A stretch of 64,000 bases of DNA from Neorhodopirellula lusitana (GTDB lineage: Bacteria > Planctomycetota > Planctomycetia > Pirellulales > Pirellulaceae), in the NCBI RefSeq assembly GCF_900182915.1, contig NZ_FXUG01000002.1, forward strand, positions 248,001-312,000, written 5' to 3'. The notes beneath the pieces are model-generated. The model had not been told where the DNA came from, did no database searches, and saw only the letters and a program-made list of their open reading frames with translations. The translations under genes and the position numbers were made by a program. Numbering within the stretch: the first letter of the stretch is position 1; every line of letters begins with the position of its first letter. Positions 48,001-56,391 of the stretch are shown piece by piece.

Positions 48001-48558
48001 GCGGCGGAGATGACTAAGGAGCAGCCTAGTGATCGGGACGCGGTGACTTACTTGTTGTATCCCAAGGTGTTCGAAGAGTTTTGTGCTCACCGTGAAAAGT
48101 ACGGGAATGTTGATGCCTTGCCGACGCCCAATTTCCTGTATGGGCAAGAGCCTGGTGACGAGATCGCGGTCGACATTGAACCCGGGAAGCGATTGATTGT
48201 GAAGTTCTTGGCCGTGGGACAGCCATATCCTAATGGCGCCCGTACGGTATTCTTTGAACTCAATGGCCAACCGCGGGAAGTCGAAGTGATTGACCGCTCG
48301 CTCGATGTCGACGTGAAAGCGGCGATGAAGGCGGACCCGAGTGACCCCACTCACGTGTCGGCGTCCATGCCGGGAATGGTGATTACGGTTGCCGCGGCGG
48401 AAGGCGAAAAGGTCAAAGCGGGCCAGAAACTGTTGGTTTTGGAAGCTATGAAAATGGAGACCACGATCAACGCACCAGCGGACGGCACTTTGACGAAAGT
48501 GTACACTCCGCCGGGGACTCAAGTCGAAGCAGGCGACTTGCTGGCGATTGTTGAATAG
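45058..48558 (+). CDS. pyc: Pyruvate carboxylase (single-chain)
   Basis: 1166 residues from the ATG at 45058, with AAGGA nine bases upstream; the frame opens at 44962. The domain order is: biotin carboxylase (about 15-470; LLVANRSEIATRVFRSA, KAAKGGGGRGMRVV, EVNPRIQVEHTVTE); carboxyltransferase (about 560-830; LITDTTMRDAHQSLLATRVRTHDM and the metal site LHTHDTAG); an allosteric/tetramerisation region; and the biotin carrier (last 75, VLEAMKMETTI). It makes oxaloacetate from pyruvate, bicarbonate and ATP, feeding the TCA cycle. A PAS histidine kinase follows 38 bases downstream. Confidence 0.95.
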   Translation: MSQAAIATGNVRPIRKLLVANRSEIATRVFRSATELGIKTVAIYSHEDRYALHRFKADEAYQIGEPGEPIRSYLNIEAIVEICKVHGVDAVHPGYGFLSENPDFAKALEEAGILFVGPSEQSLRDLGDKTSARHLAQVAGVPVLGGTSQAVSSLHDAENAAEDLGYPIMLKAAKGGGGRGMRVVMSADELASSLEAAQREAKTAFGSDEVFLEKFVQRARHLEVQLLGDRHGNLVHLYERDCSVQRRHQKVVELAPAPNLSAEMRADICEAALKIGRAVGQQESGGSKGYENAGTVEFLLDVDDNRFYFIEVNPRIQVEHTVTEEVTGIDIVRNQILVAQGHPLDSDIVNLKSQDDIRTSGYAMQCRVTTEDPASDFRPDYGRISHYRSAAGLGIRLDAGSAYSGAVVNPFYDSMLVKVTARAPTLASAASRMDRVLQEFRVRGVKTNIPFLLKLVNHPTFLAGEATTRLIDTTPELFRLARRRDRATKLLTYLGETIVNGNSLVAGRPVATRTTPAPVPTFKPAEKPPRGTADIFREEGVEGLIKWIGQQKGLLITDTTMRDAHQSLLATRVRTHDMLQVAPAYAHLAPQLFSLEMWGGATFDTSMRFLRESPWQRLADLRATVPNILTQMLLRASNAVGYTNYPDNVVRLFVREAVQAGMDIFRVFDALNWEENMRVAMDAVLAEGGICEASICYTGDLQNPGRTKYDLKYYVDLAKKLEAGGAHLLAIKDMAGLLKPQAAITLMRALREEVGLPIHLHTHDTAGIQASTILAAAGEGLQIADAALAPLSGGTSQVNLNTLVEALRFTDRESSLDGDTLTRLATYWQAAREFYLPFESYVLPATGDLYEHEMPGGQYTNLFQQARALGLSDRWAGVCRAYAEVNELFGDIVKVTPTSKAVGDMALFLVANEMSAKDVLTSDKQLAFPASVLDLIGGRMGQPPGGFPAKVSEVILGGEEPLLVRPGSTMPAADIEAAKTKAAEMTKEQPSDRDAVTYLLYPKVFEEFCAHREKYGNVDALPTPNFLYGQEPGDEIAVDIEPGKRLIVKFLAVGQPYPNGARTVFFELNGQPREVEVIDRSLDVDVKAAMKADPSDPTHVSASMPGMVITVAAAEGEKVKAGQKLLVLEAMKMETTINAPADGTLTKVYTPPGTQVEAGDLLAIVE

Positions 48559-48596
48559 CCGAAAGAGTCACTTAGGAATTTTAGGAGATCGAAACG

Positions 48597-50105
48597 ATGG
48601 ACACACATCAGCTGACTTGGCAGGCTTTCGCGAGTGCGCTATCCGATTCGATCTTCATGATTCGCGAAGATGCCTCGATCTTCTACGCAAACGACTTTGC
48701 CTGTGAAAGTTTGGGGTGCACATTTGAAGAGATGATCACCAAACGGGTGCCCGATATCAGCCCAACCTACAAGGCAACCAGTTGGGCAAGTGCTTGGGAG
48801 CGTTTTCGCGATCATGGGTCAATTCGCTTTGAGTCGCGGCATTTGCACCGCGACGGGCGTGAATTTCCGGTGATGGTCAGTACGACCTATTACGAAGATG
48901 TATTTGACTTCCCGTTTATCGTTGCACACGTCAAAGACATTTCAGAACCGTTGGCCAATCGTCAGCGATTGCAGTTGGCGATCCAGTCCGCCAAGGTTGG
49001 CTTCTGGGACATGAAAACTGACGAGAACCATATCTACGTTTCGCCGGAGCTTTGTAACCAACTGGGTCTGCCCCATGATGCGGAATGGACCCTGCAAACT
49101 TGGATGGACTTACTGCATCCTGACGATCGACAGAAGGCGATCGATCACGCGCAGTCTTTTATGGACGGCAATGAAGAGAACTACATCAATTGGTTCCGCT
49201 TGCGTCATGCCAATGGAAGTTATCGCTGGATCGAATCACGCGGTTGCTACGTCCGGGACGAGTATGGTGAGTTGGTGCGATTCATGGGAACGCACCTCGA
49301 CGTTACGGCTCAAAAGGCAGTCGAAAACGAGCTCCGGCGAAACTTGAAGGAAACCGAGGTGGTGAAGAAATCGTTGCAACGAAGCAACGATGACCTGGAA
49401 CAGTTCGCGTACGTTGCCTCGCATGACTTGCGAGCACCGCTGCGAGGCTTGAAGCACTTGAATGATTGGATTCGAGAAGACGTTGCGGACGCCTCGGTTG
49501 AATTGCCTGAGTCGATCTCGGAACACCTCAGGAAAATGGAGGATCAGGTTCGGCGGATGGACTCGCTCCTATCTGGATTGCTGGAATATTCGCGAGTCGG
49601 ACGACGGCAGCACATGCAGCGTGAAGTCAGCTTGATGGATATCCTCGATGACGCCGTCAAGATGGCAGGGGTGCCCAAGGGCTTTCGCGTGATCTATCCA
49701 GATCATTCCCCCACTTGGACGACCGTCCGAGAAATCCTGCAGCGGATATTCCAGAACTTGGTCGACAACGCGGTCAAACACCATGATCAAGAGACCGGCA
49801 CGATCGAAATCGCTTGTGTTGAAAATGACGACGAATTCGTGTTCAGCGTGATCGACGACGGTCCAGGGATCGAAAGCAAGTTCAGAAGCCGGATATTCGA
49901 GATCTTTCAGACCCTGCGGAAGTCCAAGGATCAAGGCGCCACCAGCGGGTTGGGGCTCACCATCGTCAATAAACTTCTCAGTAACGTGGGTGGGTCAATT
50001 GAGGTTCTCGATGCGAAACCAAGGGGGGCGGAGTTCCGATTTGTCTGGCCAAAACAGCTGGAACTGTCTGAACCGGTAAATCCAGACAAATTACCCACAA
50101 CGTAA
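48597..50105 (+). CDS. PAS-domain sensor histidine kinase
   Basis: 502 residues with no membrane segment, so a cytoplasmic sensor. PAS 1 is about 10-120 (FMIREDASIFYANDFACESLGCTFEEM) and PAS 2 about 125-245 with a PAC end (FMGTHLDVTAQK). A coiled coil leads to the HisKA-type dimerisation helix FAYVASHDLRAPLRGLKHL, with the phospho-accepting His in SHDLR. The ATPase domain has FQNLVDNAVKHHDQ (N box), VIDDGPGIES and GATSGLGLTIVNKLL. No response regulator is adjacent. AGGAG lies about ten bases before the ATG. It is 38 bases after pyc and possibly co-transcribed with it. Confidence 0.92.
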   Translation: MDTHQLTWQAFASALSDSIFMIREDASIFYANDFACESLGCTFEEMITKRVPDISPTYKATSWASAWERFRDHGSIRFESRHLHRDGREFPVMVSTTYYEDVFDFPFIVAHVKDISEPLANRQRLQLAIQSAKVGFWDMKTDENHIYVSPELCNQLGLPHDAEWTLQTWMDLLHPDDRQKAIDHAQSFMDGNEENYINWFRLRHANGSYRWIESRGCYVRDEYGELVRFMGTHLDVTAQKAVENELRRNLKETEVVKKSLQRSNDDLEQFAYVASHDLRAPLRGLKHLNDWIREDVADASVELPESISEHLRKMEDQVRRMDSLLSGLLEYSRVGRRQHMQREVSLMDILDDAVKMAGVPKGFRVIYPDHSPTWTTVREILQRIFQNLVDNAVKHHDQETGTIEIACVENDDEFVFSVIDDGPGIESKFRSRIFEIFQTLRKSKDQGATSGLGLTIVNKLLSNVGGSIEVLDAKPRGAEFRFVWPKQLELSEPVNPDKLPTT

Positions 50106-50246
50106 AGTCTCAATGGTCGGTACGATTGACCGCACCCATGACGGTCATTGACGAATTTCGGCGTTGGAATCTTCACGAACAACGGTGCCGAAGGTTAGCG
50201 TATGCATCTCTTGATGGAGTAACTCCTTCCTCTTAAGTAGACGCTG

Positions 50247-51392
50247 ATGACCCACGAAGAATTTGACGCATCCGATTCCGATCCCGAAGGTGGAATCCCC
50301 GACACCGAGACAGCATCCGTGTCAACGCACGCTCGTTTTGATCCGGCTGATTTGACGAGCAGTGAATCAAGCGTTGCAGATTCGGACGGTGAGGTCTCTA
50401 GTGCCAGCGAAGTCTACGACGACATCGGCGATGATGACGAGATTCCGGCACCTGTGAATCGTGTCGAAGCCTCGGCCGATCCGATGGAAGCCGTAGACGA
50501 CGTTGAAATCGACGCCGCTGACGAAATCAGTAGCGTCGACTTGCAGTCGGACGAAGTGGCTGAGGGAGGCTTCCAGCCGGCTGGTTCCGATGAAGAGTTG
50601 CTGGAATTACAGCAGCCATTTGTTGGCCGCTGGAACACCTTGATCAGCACAACCAACTGGGAAAAAGGCCGCATCATCAGCCAGTGGCGAGAGGCCCTGA
50701 TTGAAGCTGGTGCTCCCGCGACTGAATATTCCGACGAAGCTTGGGCTTCACGCGTCGGTGGTGTCACGTCGCCTCACGTGGGGCGTCTTCGTCGTGTCCA
50801 CGATCGTTTTGCCGATCAAGCGAAAACGTACGAAGCGTTGTACTGGAGTCACTTCCTGGCTGCTCTGGATTGGGACGACGCAGCACTTTGGCTTCAGGGT
50901 GCGGTCGAAGAAAAGTGGTCGGTTTCGCAAATGCGAGAGCAACGCTGGAAAACTAACGGTGAAGTGGAATCAGATCGTCCCAACGGTAGCCAAATCGTTG
51001 AAGTGGATCTTGATGAGGACACGCCCGACCTCGGCACCGCTCCTGAACAAGCCGGAAAGACTGGGGACTATGACGGCGATACCGACGGCATCGCTTCCGG
51101 CCCGGCTTACGAAGCCCCAGACTTCGGCGACGAAAGTGAGCTAGCCACGATGCCCGAGGGCAACAACATGAACGACGCGAATGGCGGCGAAGAAGGTGGT
51201 ATCGCGACCGATACCAAGGTCTCGCCAACTCAGCCGTTCGCTGGCTTGCCGGAGCTTCCCGATGACATGGCCGACGCAATCGAATCGCTTAAACTAAGCA
51301 TCCTGCGACACAAGTCCGCTGGGTTTGAAGATTTGAAACCCGAAACCATTCGTCTTTATCTCGAAGCCGTGGCTATGTTGATCGAACAGTAG
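50247..51392 (+). CDS. Large acidic hypothetical protein
   Basis: 381 residues, not recognised. The first 115 are very acidic and Ser-rich (SDSDPEGG, DDIGDDDE). The middle (about 120-240) is a compact domain rich in Trp: FVGRWNTLISTTNWEKGRIISQW, EYSDEAWASRVGGVTSPHVGRLRRV, YWSHFLAALDWDDAALWLQGAVEEKWSVSQMREQRW. Another acidic linker (about 250-320) precedes a C-terminal helix pair (DDMADAIESLKLSILRH and TIRLYLEAVAMLIEQ). The middle has the rhythm of a DNA-binding helix set, like some ParB/DUF3102-type proteins, but this is only an impression. It is cytoplasmic and single. Confidence 0.7.
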   Translation: MTHEEFDASDSDPEGGIPDTETASVSTHARFDPADLTSSESSVADSDGEVSSASEVYDDIGDDDEIPAPVNRVEASADPMEAVDDVEIDAADEISSVDLQSDEVAEGGFQPAGSDEELLELQQPFVGRWNTLISTTNWEKGRIISQWREALIEAGAPATEYSDEAWASRVGGVTSPHVGRLRRVHDRFADQAKTYEALYWSHFLAALDWDDAALWLQGAVEEKWSVSQMREQRWKTNGEVESDRPNGSQIVEVDLDEDTPDLGTAPEQAGKTGDYDGDTDGIASGPAYEAPDFGDESELATMPEGNNMNDANGGEEGGIATDTKVSPTQPFAGLPELPDDMADAIESLKLSILRHKSAGFEDLKPETIRLYLEAVAMLIEQ

Positions 51393-51409
51393 CTTCGATC
51401 CAAAACGAC

Positions 51410-51449
51410 AACCGAGAAGGCCATCTGGATTGAGGCCGCCTTCTCGGTT
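51410..51449 (+). terminator. 12-bp stem-loop after the acidic protein gene
   Basis: AACCGAGAAGGC (51410-51421) pairs perfectly with GCCTTCTCGGTT (51438-51449) across a 16-base loop, 17 bases after the stop codon. GGGG instead of T follows, so it may be a Rho-assisted or processing hairpin. Confidence 0.55.
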
Positions 51450-51640
51450 GGGGAATTGCTGTTCACCGTGATTCCCCGAAACAAACACAAGCCTCAATGA
51501 CACAGCTTGCTCTCTCGCTTTGTCTGTTTCGGCGGCCTTCTTTAGCAGACGCTGTTTCGATTTCCCGTTCGCTTACCGGTTGTTTTGAAACCAGGTTTTA
51601 CAACTCGGCCGCTGTCGCCGCACGCCATCGAGCGAATGGT

Positions 51641-52366
51641 TTAGATCGGTTTCTTAGCTTTGTAGCCTTGGCTTCGTTCCTCGTCATACACTCGCTCGCC
51701 ATCGCGGCGGGCGTTGCTGCGAGCTCGCGGGTCCCAGTTCTTCAGGTCGCCTTCCCGAACGATGTTGCGGACATCATCCATGGAAACGTTGTTGAGTGCA
51801 GCGAGTTGCTGAATTGAATTTTCGTAGGTTGCTTTCAGCATTCCTTCGAGATTCTTCCGCACGCCACCCCCGGGGACCATCAACTGTTTCTCCGATGTCA
51901 TTCGAGCAGTAATCCGCATGTCATCGTAAATTCGACGGCGGCGTCCTTCGGGAATCTTGACGATCGTCAACGAAGCCAGTTCTTCCTCGGTTGCCTCGTG
52001 CAACACGGGTGTCGTGGGCTTGGGATTCCTGCTTTCTAGCTCTGAGTTGCTGGGCGTCATCACCAAGAATCCGATGATGCCAAACAGGGTCATGAAGGCG
52101 AACGTGCCACCAACGGCCAAGTAGATCATCATGGAAGCGTTTGTTAACGCGTTGTCATCGACTTGAATGTCCGGGCTGCTTTGAGAGCCTTTTGCCTGAT
52201 CCGGATTCCCCGATGGGGAAGGTCCGGTCGTGGAGGCGACGGCTCCCGGCACGCCTTGTGCGGACGCAAATACATTCACGCAAGCAGGGCAACGCACCGT
52301 CAGCATGGCGATGGGCGCGTTGATTGTCGTGTTGCACTTTGGGCATGACAGCGAATGAATCGTCAT
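51641..52366 (-). CDS. Zinc-ribbon membrane protein, unknown function
   Basis: 241 residues from the ATG at 52366 (a GTG one codon earlier is possible). The N-terminus is an MJ0042-type zinc ribbon (LSCPKCNTTIN with CPACVNVF, two CxxC pairs at about 8-35). Then comes a Gly/Pro-rich linker and a transmembrane helix (about 87-110, MMIYLAVGGTFAFMTLFGIIGFLVM). The C-terminal extracytoplasmic part has IPEGRRRRIYDDMRITAR, which fits an extended helix with a basic patch. Zinc-ribbon plus helix proteins are common in planctomycetes; their role is unknown. Confidence 0.7.
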   Translation of the reverse strand: MTIHSLSCPKCNTTINAPIAMLTVRCPACVNVFASAQGVPGAVASTTGPSPSGNPDQAKGSQSSPDIQVDDNALTNASMMIYLAVGGTFAFMTLFGIIGFLVMTPSNSELESRNPKPTTPVLHEATEEELASLTIVKIPEGRRRRIYDDMRITARMTSEKQLMVPGGGVRKNLEGMLKATYENSIQQLAALNNVSMDDVRNIVREGDLKNWDPRARSNARRDGERVYDEERSQGYKAKKPI

Positions 52367-52388
52367 CACAACAACTTTGGGGAAGGGA

Positions 52389-54014
52389 TCAATTGACAGG
52401 CAGCAGCGACGCAGTCAACGAAGCCACCAGTGGCAGCATTTGCTGTTGTTGTTGAGTGACTGCGAGAGCGCGACGACCACTCAAGCCATGATGATCCAAG
52501 TGTTGCAGTTCACTGGATAGTGATTCCCACGCGGTCGCCAATTCGCTGACCGAACGCTGCACTCTGGACACGGATTCGCCCGCATCGAGTTGCGAGTGAA
52601 TGGAACGCGCGAGGCGGTAGACATCATTGGAACTTTTCAACAGCGATTGTGAGTAGCTGGCTGGTTGAAGATATCGGCCGAGCCGTTGAAGGTCCGCATG
52701 CAGGTATTGGGCGGCGCCTTCCAGTGCGGCCGCATCGGCCATCCATTGTTCGCGGTAGCGGCTTCGTGGGTCGCCAATTTGAATGGAGTGATCATCATCA
52801 ATAGGACCGGGGACAAACACGGTTCCGGGATGACGGTGGGGTGGTGCCGGCATCCACAGCAAAGCATAGGTTTCGTCACCGCATTGATCGACACGAGCCA
52901 GGCGGCGGTCAAGTACCGGGTCGCGGAACTCGGCGACCTCTTCGGCGAATTCTTGCCATCGGTCCACGAACTGCGTGTAGTCGGAAACGATCTGTTCGTA
53001 CTGAATCGTTTCAACCGCATCCGCCTTTTCCAAGATTGCTTGTCGAAGCAACCGGGCTTGGTGGGTCAGTTCACGTGATCGCTCGATCGGCATGCGAGCG
53101 GTGGGCAGATCGTCGATCAGTGTTTGGATGTAAGTGGCGGCGATGACCATTTGATCGTGAAGACCGTGTCGATCAAATTGCGGTGTGATCGAACAAGCTT
53201 TCGATAGCGATCGACAAAGCTTATCGCACTTGGCGACTTGGGAACGCAGGTCGGAGTCGCGACTCGGCAGCGATCGGATTCGGAAAGACACTTCGTGATA
53301 GTGTTGATCAATCTGGCGATAGTCATCGTGAATTTCATCGAGCGATCTGATCGATTGGCTACGTGCGACGAGTGCTTCGGTTTCGGCATGGATGCCATAA
53401 ACTTCGGGCAACAGCAAACGAAGTTCGTTGATCTCTTGTCGATCACGACTGGCGCGAGCTCTTGACTGAACGTACCTAAGTAGTTGGGCGATTTCATTTT
53501 GAAACTGGCGAGCGTCCGATGTGAAGGCGCGAACGGAACTGGCTTGTCGGCCTCGGTCTCGGTGGTCGCGAGTTTCGGGTCTGCCGCCAGTGGGTCTTCC
53601 GGTTTCATAGTCGCGGCGTTGGGTTTCAACCCGAATGCTCGGCTTGGATGGAACGTGTTGGTGTTGCGGGTTGGTGGGCCTAGGCGTAGCGCTAGGGCGT
53701 GCGGGACCAAGCGGCCCGGCAGGAAAACCAGCGGGCTTTGGTGCACGAACGGAATCATCGGGTGTCTTTTCGGATGGTCGGGTTGGTGACTTCGAAGGCG
53801 TTGGGTTTCGATGTTTTTGCGACTCCTGCATCTGCTTTTCAGCGATAGATCGAAATAGGCTTTCGAGAAACGATCCGCTTTGGGCTGATGCAGTCGGGGT
53901 GGTTCCAACCGTACATAGACCCAACATCACGAACAGAACGAGCAACTGTCGCGGCCGGAACAACCGTTCACATGGCGAGAGAAGTCGAAGCGCGGGCGGA
54001 AGATGTCGAAACAT
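52389..54014 (-). CDS. Exported Arg/Pro-rich helical protein, unknown function
   Basis: 541 residues. A signal segment (RQLLVLFVMLGLCTVGTTPTASAQ) is followed by a disordered region to about 150 that is rich in Pro, Arg, Thr and His (PKPAGFPAGPLGPARPSATP). The rest (about 165-540) is almost wholly helical, with many Arg/Gln/Glu heptads (for example FQNEIAQLLRYVQSRARASRD and YREQWMADAAALEGAAQYLHADL) and no catalytic motif I recognise. It may be a periplasmic structural or scaffold protein. The zinc-ribbon gene starts 22 bases downstream on the same strand and may be in the same operon. Confidence 0.7.
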   Translation of the reverse strand: MFRHLPPALRLLSPCERLFRPRQLLVLFVMLGLCTVGTTPTASAQSGSFLESLFRSIAEKQMQESQKHRNPTPSKSPTRPSEKTPDDSVRAPKPAGFPAGPLGPARPSATPRPTNPQHQHVPSKPSIRVETQRRDYETGRPTGGRPETRDHRDRGRQASSVRAFTSDARQFQNEIAQLLRYVQSRARASRDRQEINELRLLLPEVYGIHAETEALVARSQSIRSLDEIHDDYRQIDQHYHEVSFRIRSLPSRDSDLRSQVAKCDKLCRSLSKACSITPQFDRHGLHDQMVIAATYIQTLIDDLPTARMPIERSRELTHQARLLRQAILEKADAVETIQYEQIVSDYTQFVDRWQEFAEEVAEFRDPVLDRRLARVDQCGDETYALLWMPAPPHRHPGTVFVPGPIDDDHSIQIGDPRSRYREQWMADAAALEGAAQYLHADLQRLGRYLQPASYSQSLLKSSNDVYRLARSIHSQLDAGESVSRVQRSVSELATAWESLSSELQHLDHHGLSGRRALAVTQQQQQMLPLVASLTASLLPVN

Positions 54015-54102
54015 AAGAAATGCCTGTTCATAGTGGGGAAGACTTCGTCTTCGTCCAGTCTAGCACTTCCAGCGGTCCATAAGACCAAACCACCTTAGTC
54101 CT

Positions 54103-55707
54103 ATGCCTTCTTCCACTCCAACTTCACGAAATCCAAAGACAGCATCGCTGCGGCGATATGCGTTTCGGATCGAAAAAGATCGTGTAATGCTGGCGGTGGG
54201 GAAAATGGGAGAGGGCGAGGAAGTTGCGATCGAAATCGATTGCTGCTTCTTGAATGAACAGACTCCCATGGATGTCCAGCCCGAAGACGCGGACCTAGTG
54301 TCGCCGCCAATTGCCGTTTCGGACTGGTTGAGTGGCGAAGGAAACAAACGGCTTCAAGCTGCAATCGAGACGCTCAAAAATCGCCACCACATTGGTTCCG
54401 AAGAAGTCGCAGTTTCGCTGAGTGGCGATTTTTGTGTGACGCGAATTTCGACCGGGACGGTTGAACAAGTCGACCACGAACTCGATGCCTTGGCGGGGCG
54501 GATTCCGCGTTACCTGCAGCTTGGTCCGGGAGGTAAGCTGACCGGCCAGATTCGCGACACGCTGAATCCAGGAATTGAGCACGCGTTGACAGCGGTGGGG
54601 AACTTGACTCGTCTGCAAACGCTTTACGATGCATTTGCGGAGTGTGATGTTCGTGTTGCGTGGATTGAGCCGTCACTCGTTAGCATCGCGAGACTGATTG
54701 GTGAGCTTGGGATCGACGAAGAACATCCCGTTCTAGTGGCCGATTCATTTGGTCAGTCGTGGGAAGTGGGGATCACACACCAAGGACGCCTGTTGCTTGA
54801 TTACCGTCCTGCGGCAGCCCATGATGCGAAGACGTTTGCCAATGCAATCGTTGAACACCTGTCGCGTTTGCGGCGATTCTGTCAGCGGCATCGCGGGATC
54901 GACTACAGCGAATTGAACGTGCTTTACGTGGGCGGTCCACCTGAAAAAGTGGACCCGGTGCTAGAGCACTTTAGCGAGATCGCAGTTCAAAATGACCACG
55001 GGCTGCGTACGTTGCCGTTGTTGATTTCGGATTCGTTTATCACGATCGAAGTCGAAGCTAGTTTACGTAGCGACGCGATTGCTGCGGCGGCGGCCTTGTT
55101 GCCGTTGATCCGTCCGGACTCTCAACAACCGCCACCGGATTTGCTTCAGACGATTCGTCGTACGAAGCAACAGGGTGGCTGGAAATGGATTGCCTTGACT
55201 TGGTGGCCAGCGATTGCTGCAACGTTCGTCGTGGTCGCCCTGCATTTTTGGGTGGGCGGATTACAGTCTCAAGCAGAGCAGCGTCAATTGCAACGTGAGT
55301 ATGTTGAGAATCAATTGCGCGCCAATCGGGTGCGTGTTGCTTCGTTGCAGTCGGATCGCCGCTGGGTGGACCATCTAAAAACGATATCCGAAAAAACGGT
55401 GTCGCCACCGATGGCCGATTTGACAAAGGAGATCACGCAGTGCTTGCCGCCACGGTCGGTACTGCAGTCGATTCAGGTGGAATCCGAAAGAGACATTCTG
55501 TTGTCGGGATCGACTTCCCAGGAGGCGGAGATCTATGAGATTGTTGGCTATTTGCGTCAGTTGCCAGGCATCCATCAAGTCGCATTACTAGGAACCATGT
55601 TGGGCTCCAAGCAAGAGGAATCTCAGTTCAATATCCGCTTGTCGTGGCGCCCGGATACAAGCATCAGCGAGTCGTCGTTAGCGATGCAGGAGTCGTCCAA
55701 TGAATAA
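54103..55707 (+). CDS. PilM-PilN-like fusion protein of a secretin-linked system
   Basis: 534 residues. The first 350 residues look like the actin-fold PilM/GspL cytoplasmic part: LRRYAFRIEKDRVMLAVGKM, VAVSLSGDFCVTRIS, VAWIEPSLVSIARLIGELG, VLVADSFGQSWEVGITHQGRLLLDYRP. A membrane helix (DNA 55180-55260, WIALTWWPAIAATFVVVALHFW) is followed by a coiled coil (QSQAEQRQLQREYVENQL) and a PilN-like small domain (LPPRSVLQSIQVESERDILLSG). PilM and PilN are usually separate proteins, so this is one-chain or GspL-like. It overlaps the PilO-like start by eight bases. Family assignment is by topology and neighbours. Confidence 0.72.
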   Translation: MPSSTPTSRNPKTASLRRYAFRIEKDRVMLAVGKMGEGEEVAIEIDCCFLNEQTPMDVQPEDADLVSPPIAVSDWLSGEGNKRLQAAIETLKNRHHIGSEEVAVSLSGDFCVTRISTGTVEQVDHELDALAGRIPRYLQLGPGGKLTGQIRDTLNPGIEHALTAVGNLTRLQTLYDAFAECDVRVAWIEPSLVSIARLIGELGIDEEHPVLVADSFGQSWEVGITHQGRLLLDYRPAAAHDAKTFANAIVEHLSRLRRFCQRHRGIDYSELNVLYVGGPPEKVDPVLEHFSEIAVQNDHGLRTLPLLISDSFITIEVEASLRSDAIAAAAALLPLIRPDSQQPPPDLLQTIRRTKQQGGWKWIALTWWPAIAATFVVVALHFWVGGLQSQAEQRQLQREYVENQLRANRVRVASLQSDRRWVDHLKTISEKTVSPPMADLTKEITQCLPPRSVLQSIQVESERDILLSGSTSQEAEIYEIVGYLRQLPGIHQVALLGTMLGSKQEESQFNIRLSWRPDTSISESSLAMQESSNE

Positions 55708-56329
55708 GCCAAATCACCGAGTGATCCAGGCAACTGTTGCGGGCGTCAGTCTTTTGGTCGTGATCGTACTGGGGTTGCCGCGTTTCAATGAAGGACGACA
55801 GTTAAGTGCTGATTTGCAAGCTTTTACCAAGCTGGAGCAGGAGTTCGAATCGACTCAGCAACGGAACCGACGTCTGAGCCGAATCGAGCAGAAGTTGCAT
55901 TCTCAGAAAGAGGTTTTGATCAATCAGAACGTGACGCCCGAGCAGATTAGTGGCGTCCGAGATGAGCTGATTGCGATCGTGCGGAAACACGGTGGCAGTT
56001 TGCGATCACTTGAAATTCAGGATGGACAGAGTCGAGTTTGGGGAGACCAAGGCGACGACCCTCATAACCGAGACCGACCTGAGATGGGGATGGAATCGGA
56101 GTTCGAGCTTCATTCTCATACTGTTTCGCTCGCCGTCACTGGTTCGCTCAAAGCGGCACTGGCGATTACTCGAACGCTTAGTGATAGCCATTGGTTGATG
56201 AGCATCGAGACGATGGAACTGAAGCCGAGCGATAGTACTAGCAGGATGGTTAGCTTGGAATTGGGGCTGACTCTATTCGGACTAACACTTGTACCGGAAC
56301 CCGTTGAGGAGCAATTTGCTTCGTTGTGA
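55700..56329 (+). CDS. PilO/GspM-like alignment-complex protein
   Basis: 209 residues, with one N-terminal membrane helix (VIQATVAGVSLLVVIVLGLPRF) and then a coiled coil (LQAFTKLEQEFESTQQRNRRLSRIEQKL). A ferredoxin-like domain follows (VSLAVTGSLKAALAITRTLSDSHWLMSIETMELKP), the layout of PilO and GspM. These proteins pair with PilN in the inner membrane and connect to the secretin via PilP. The start overlaps the upstream gene by eight bases, which suggests translational coupling. Confidence 0.75.
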   Translation: MNKPNHRVIQATVAGVSLLVVIVLGLPRFNEGRQLSADLQAFTKLEQEFESTQQRNRRLSRIEQKLHSQKEVLINQNVTPEQISGVRDELIAIVRKHGGSLRSLEIQDGQSRVWGDQGDDPHNRDRPEMGMESEFELHSHTVSLAVTGSLKAALAITRTLSDSHWLMSIETMELKPSDSTSRMVSLELGLTLFGLTLVPEPVEEQFASL

Positions 56330-56391
56330 CGAACTCGCGATCTCACTGAGATCCCTCTCCTCTTCTATTCAATTTTGTATCTGGATTTACC

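Noticed and set aside
51497-51817. A 106-codon plus-strand frame at the end of the zinc-ribbon gene
   Set aside because: It lies antisense to the C-terminal coding part of that gene, whose residue pattern is better; the hydrophobic run is a reverse-strand artefact.
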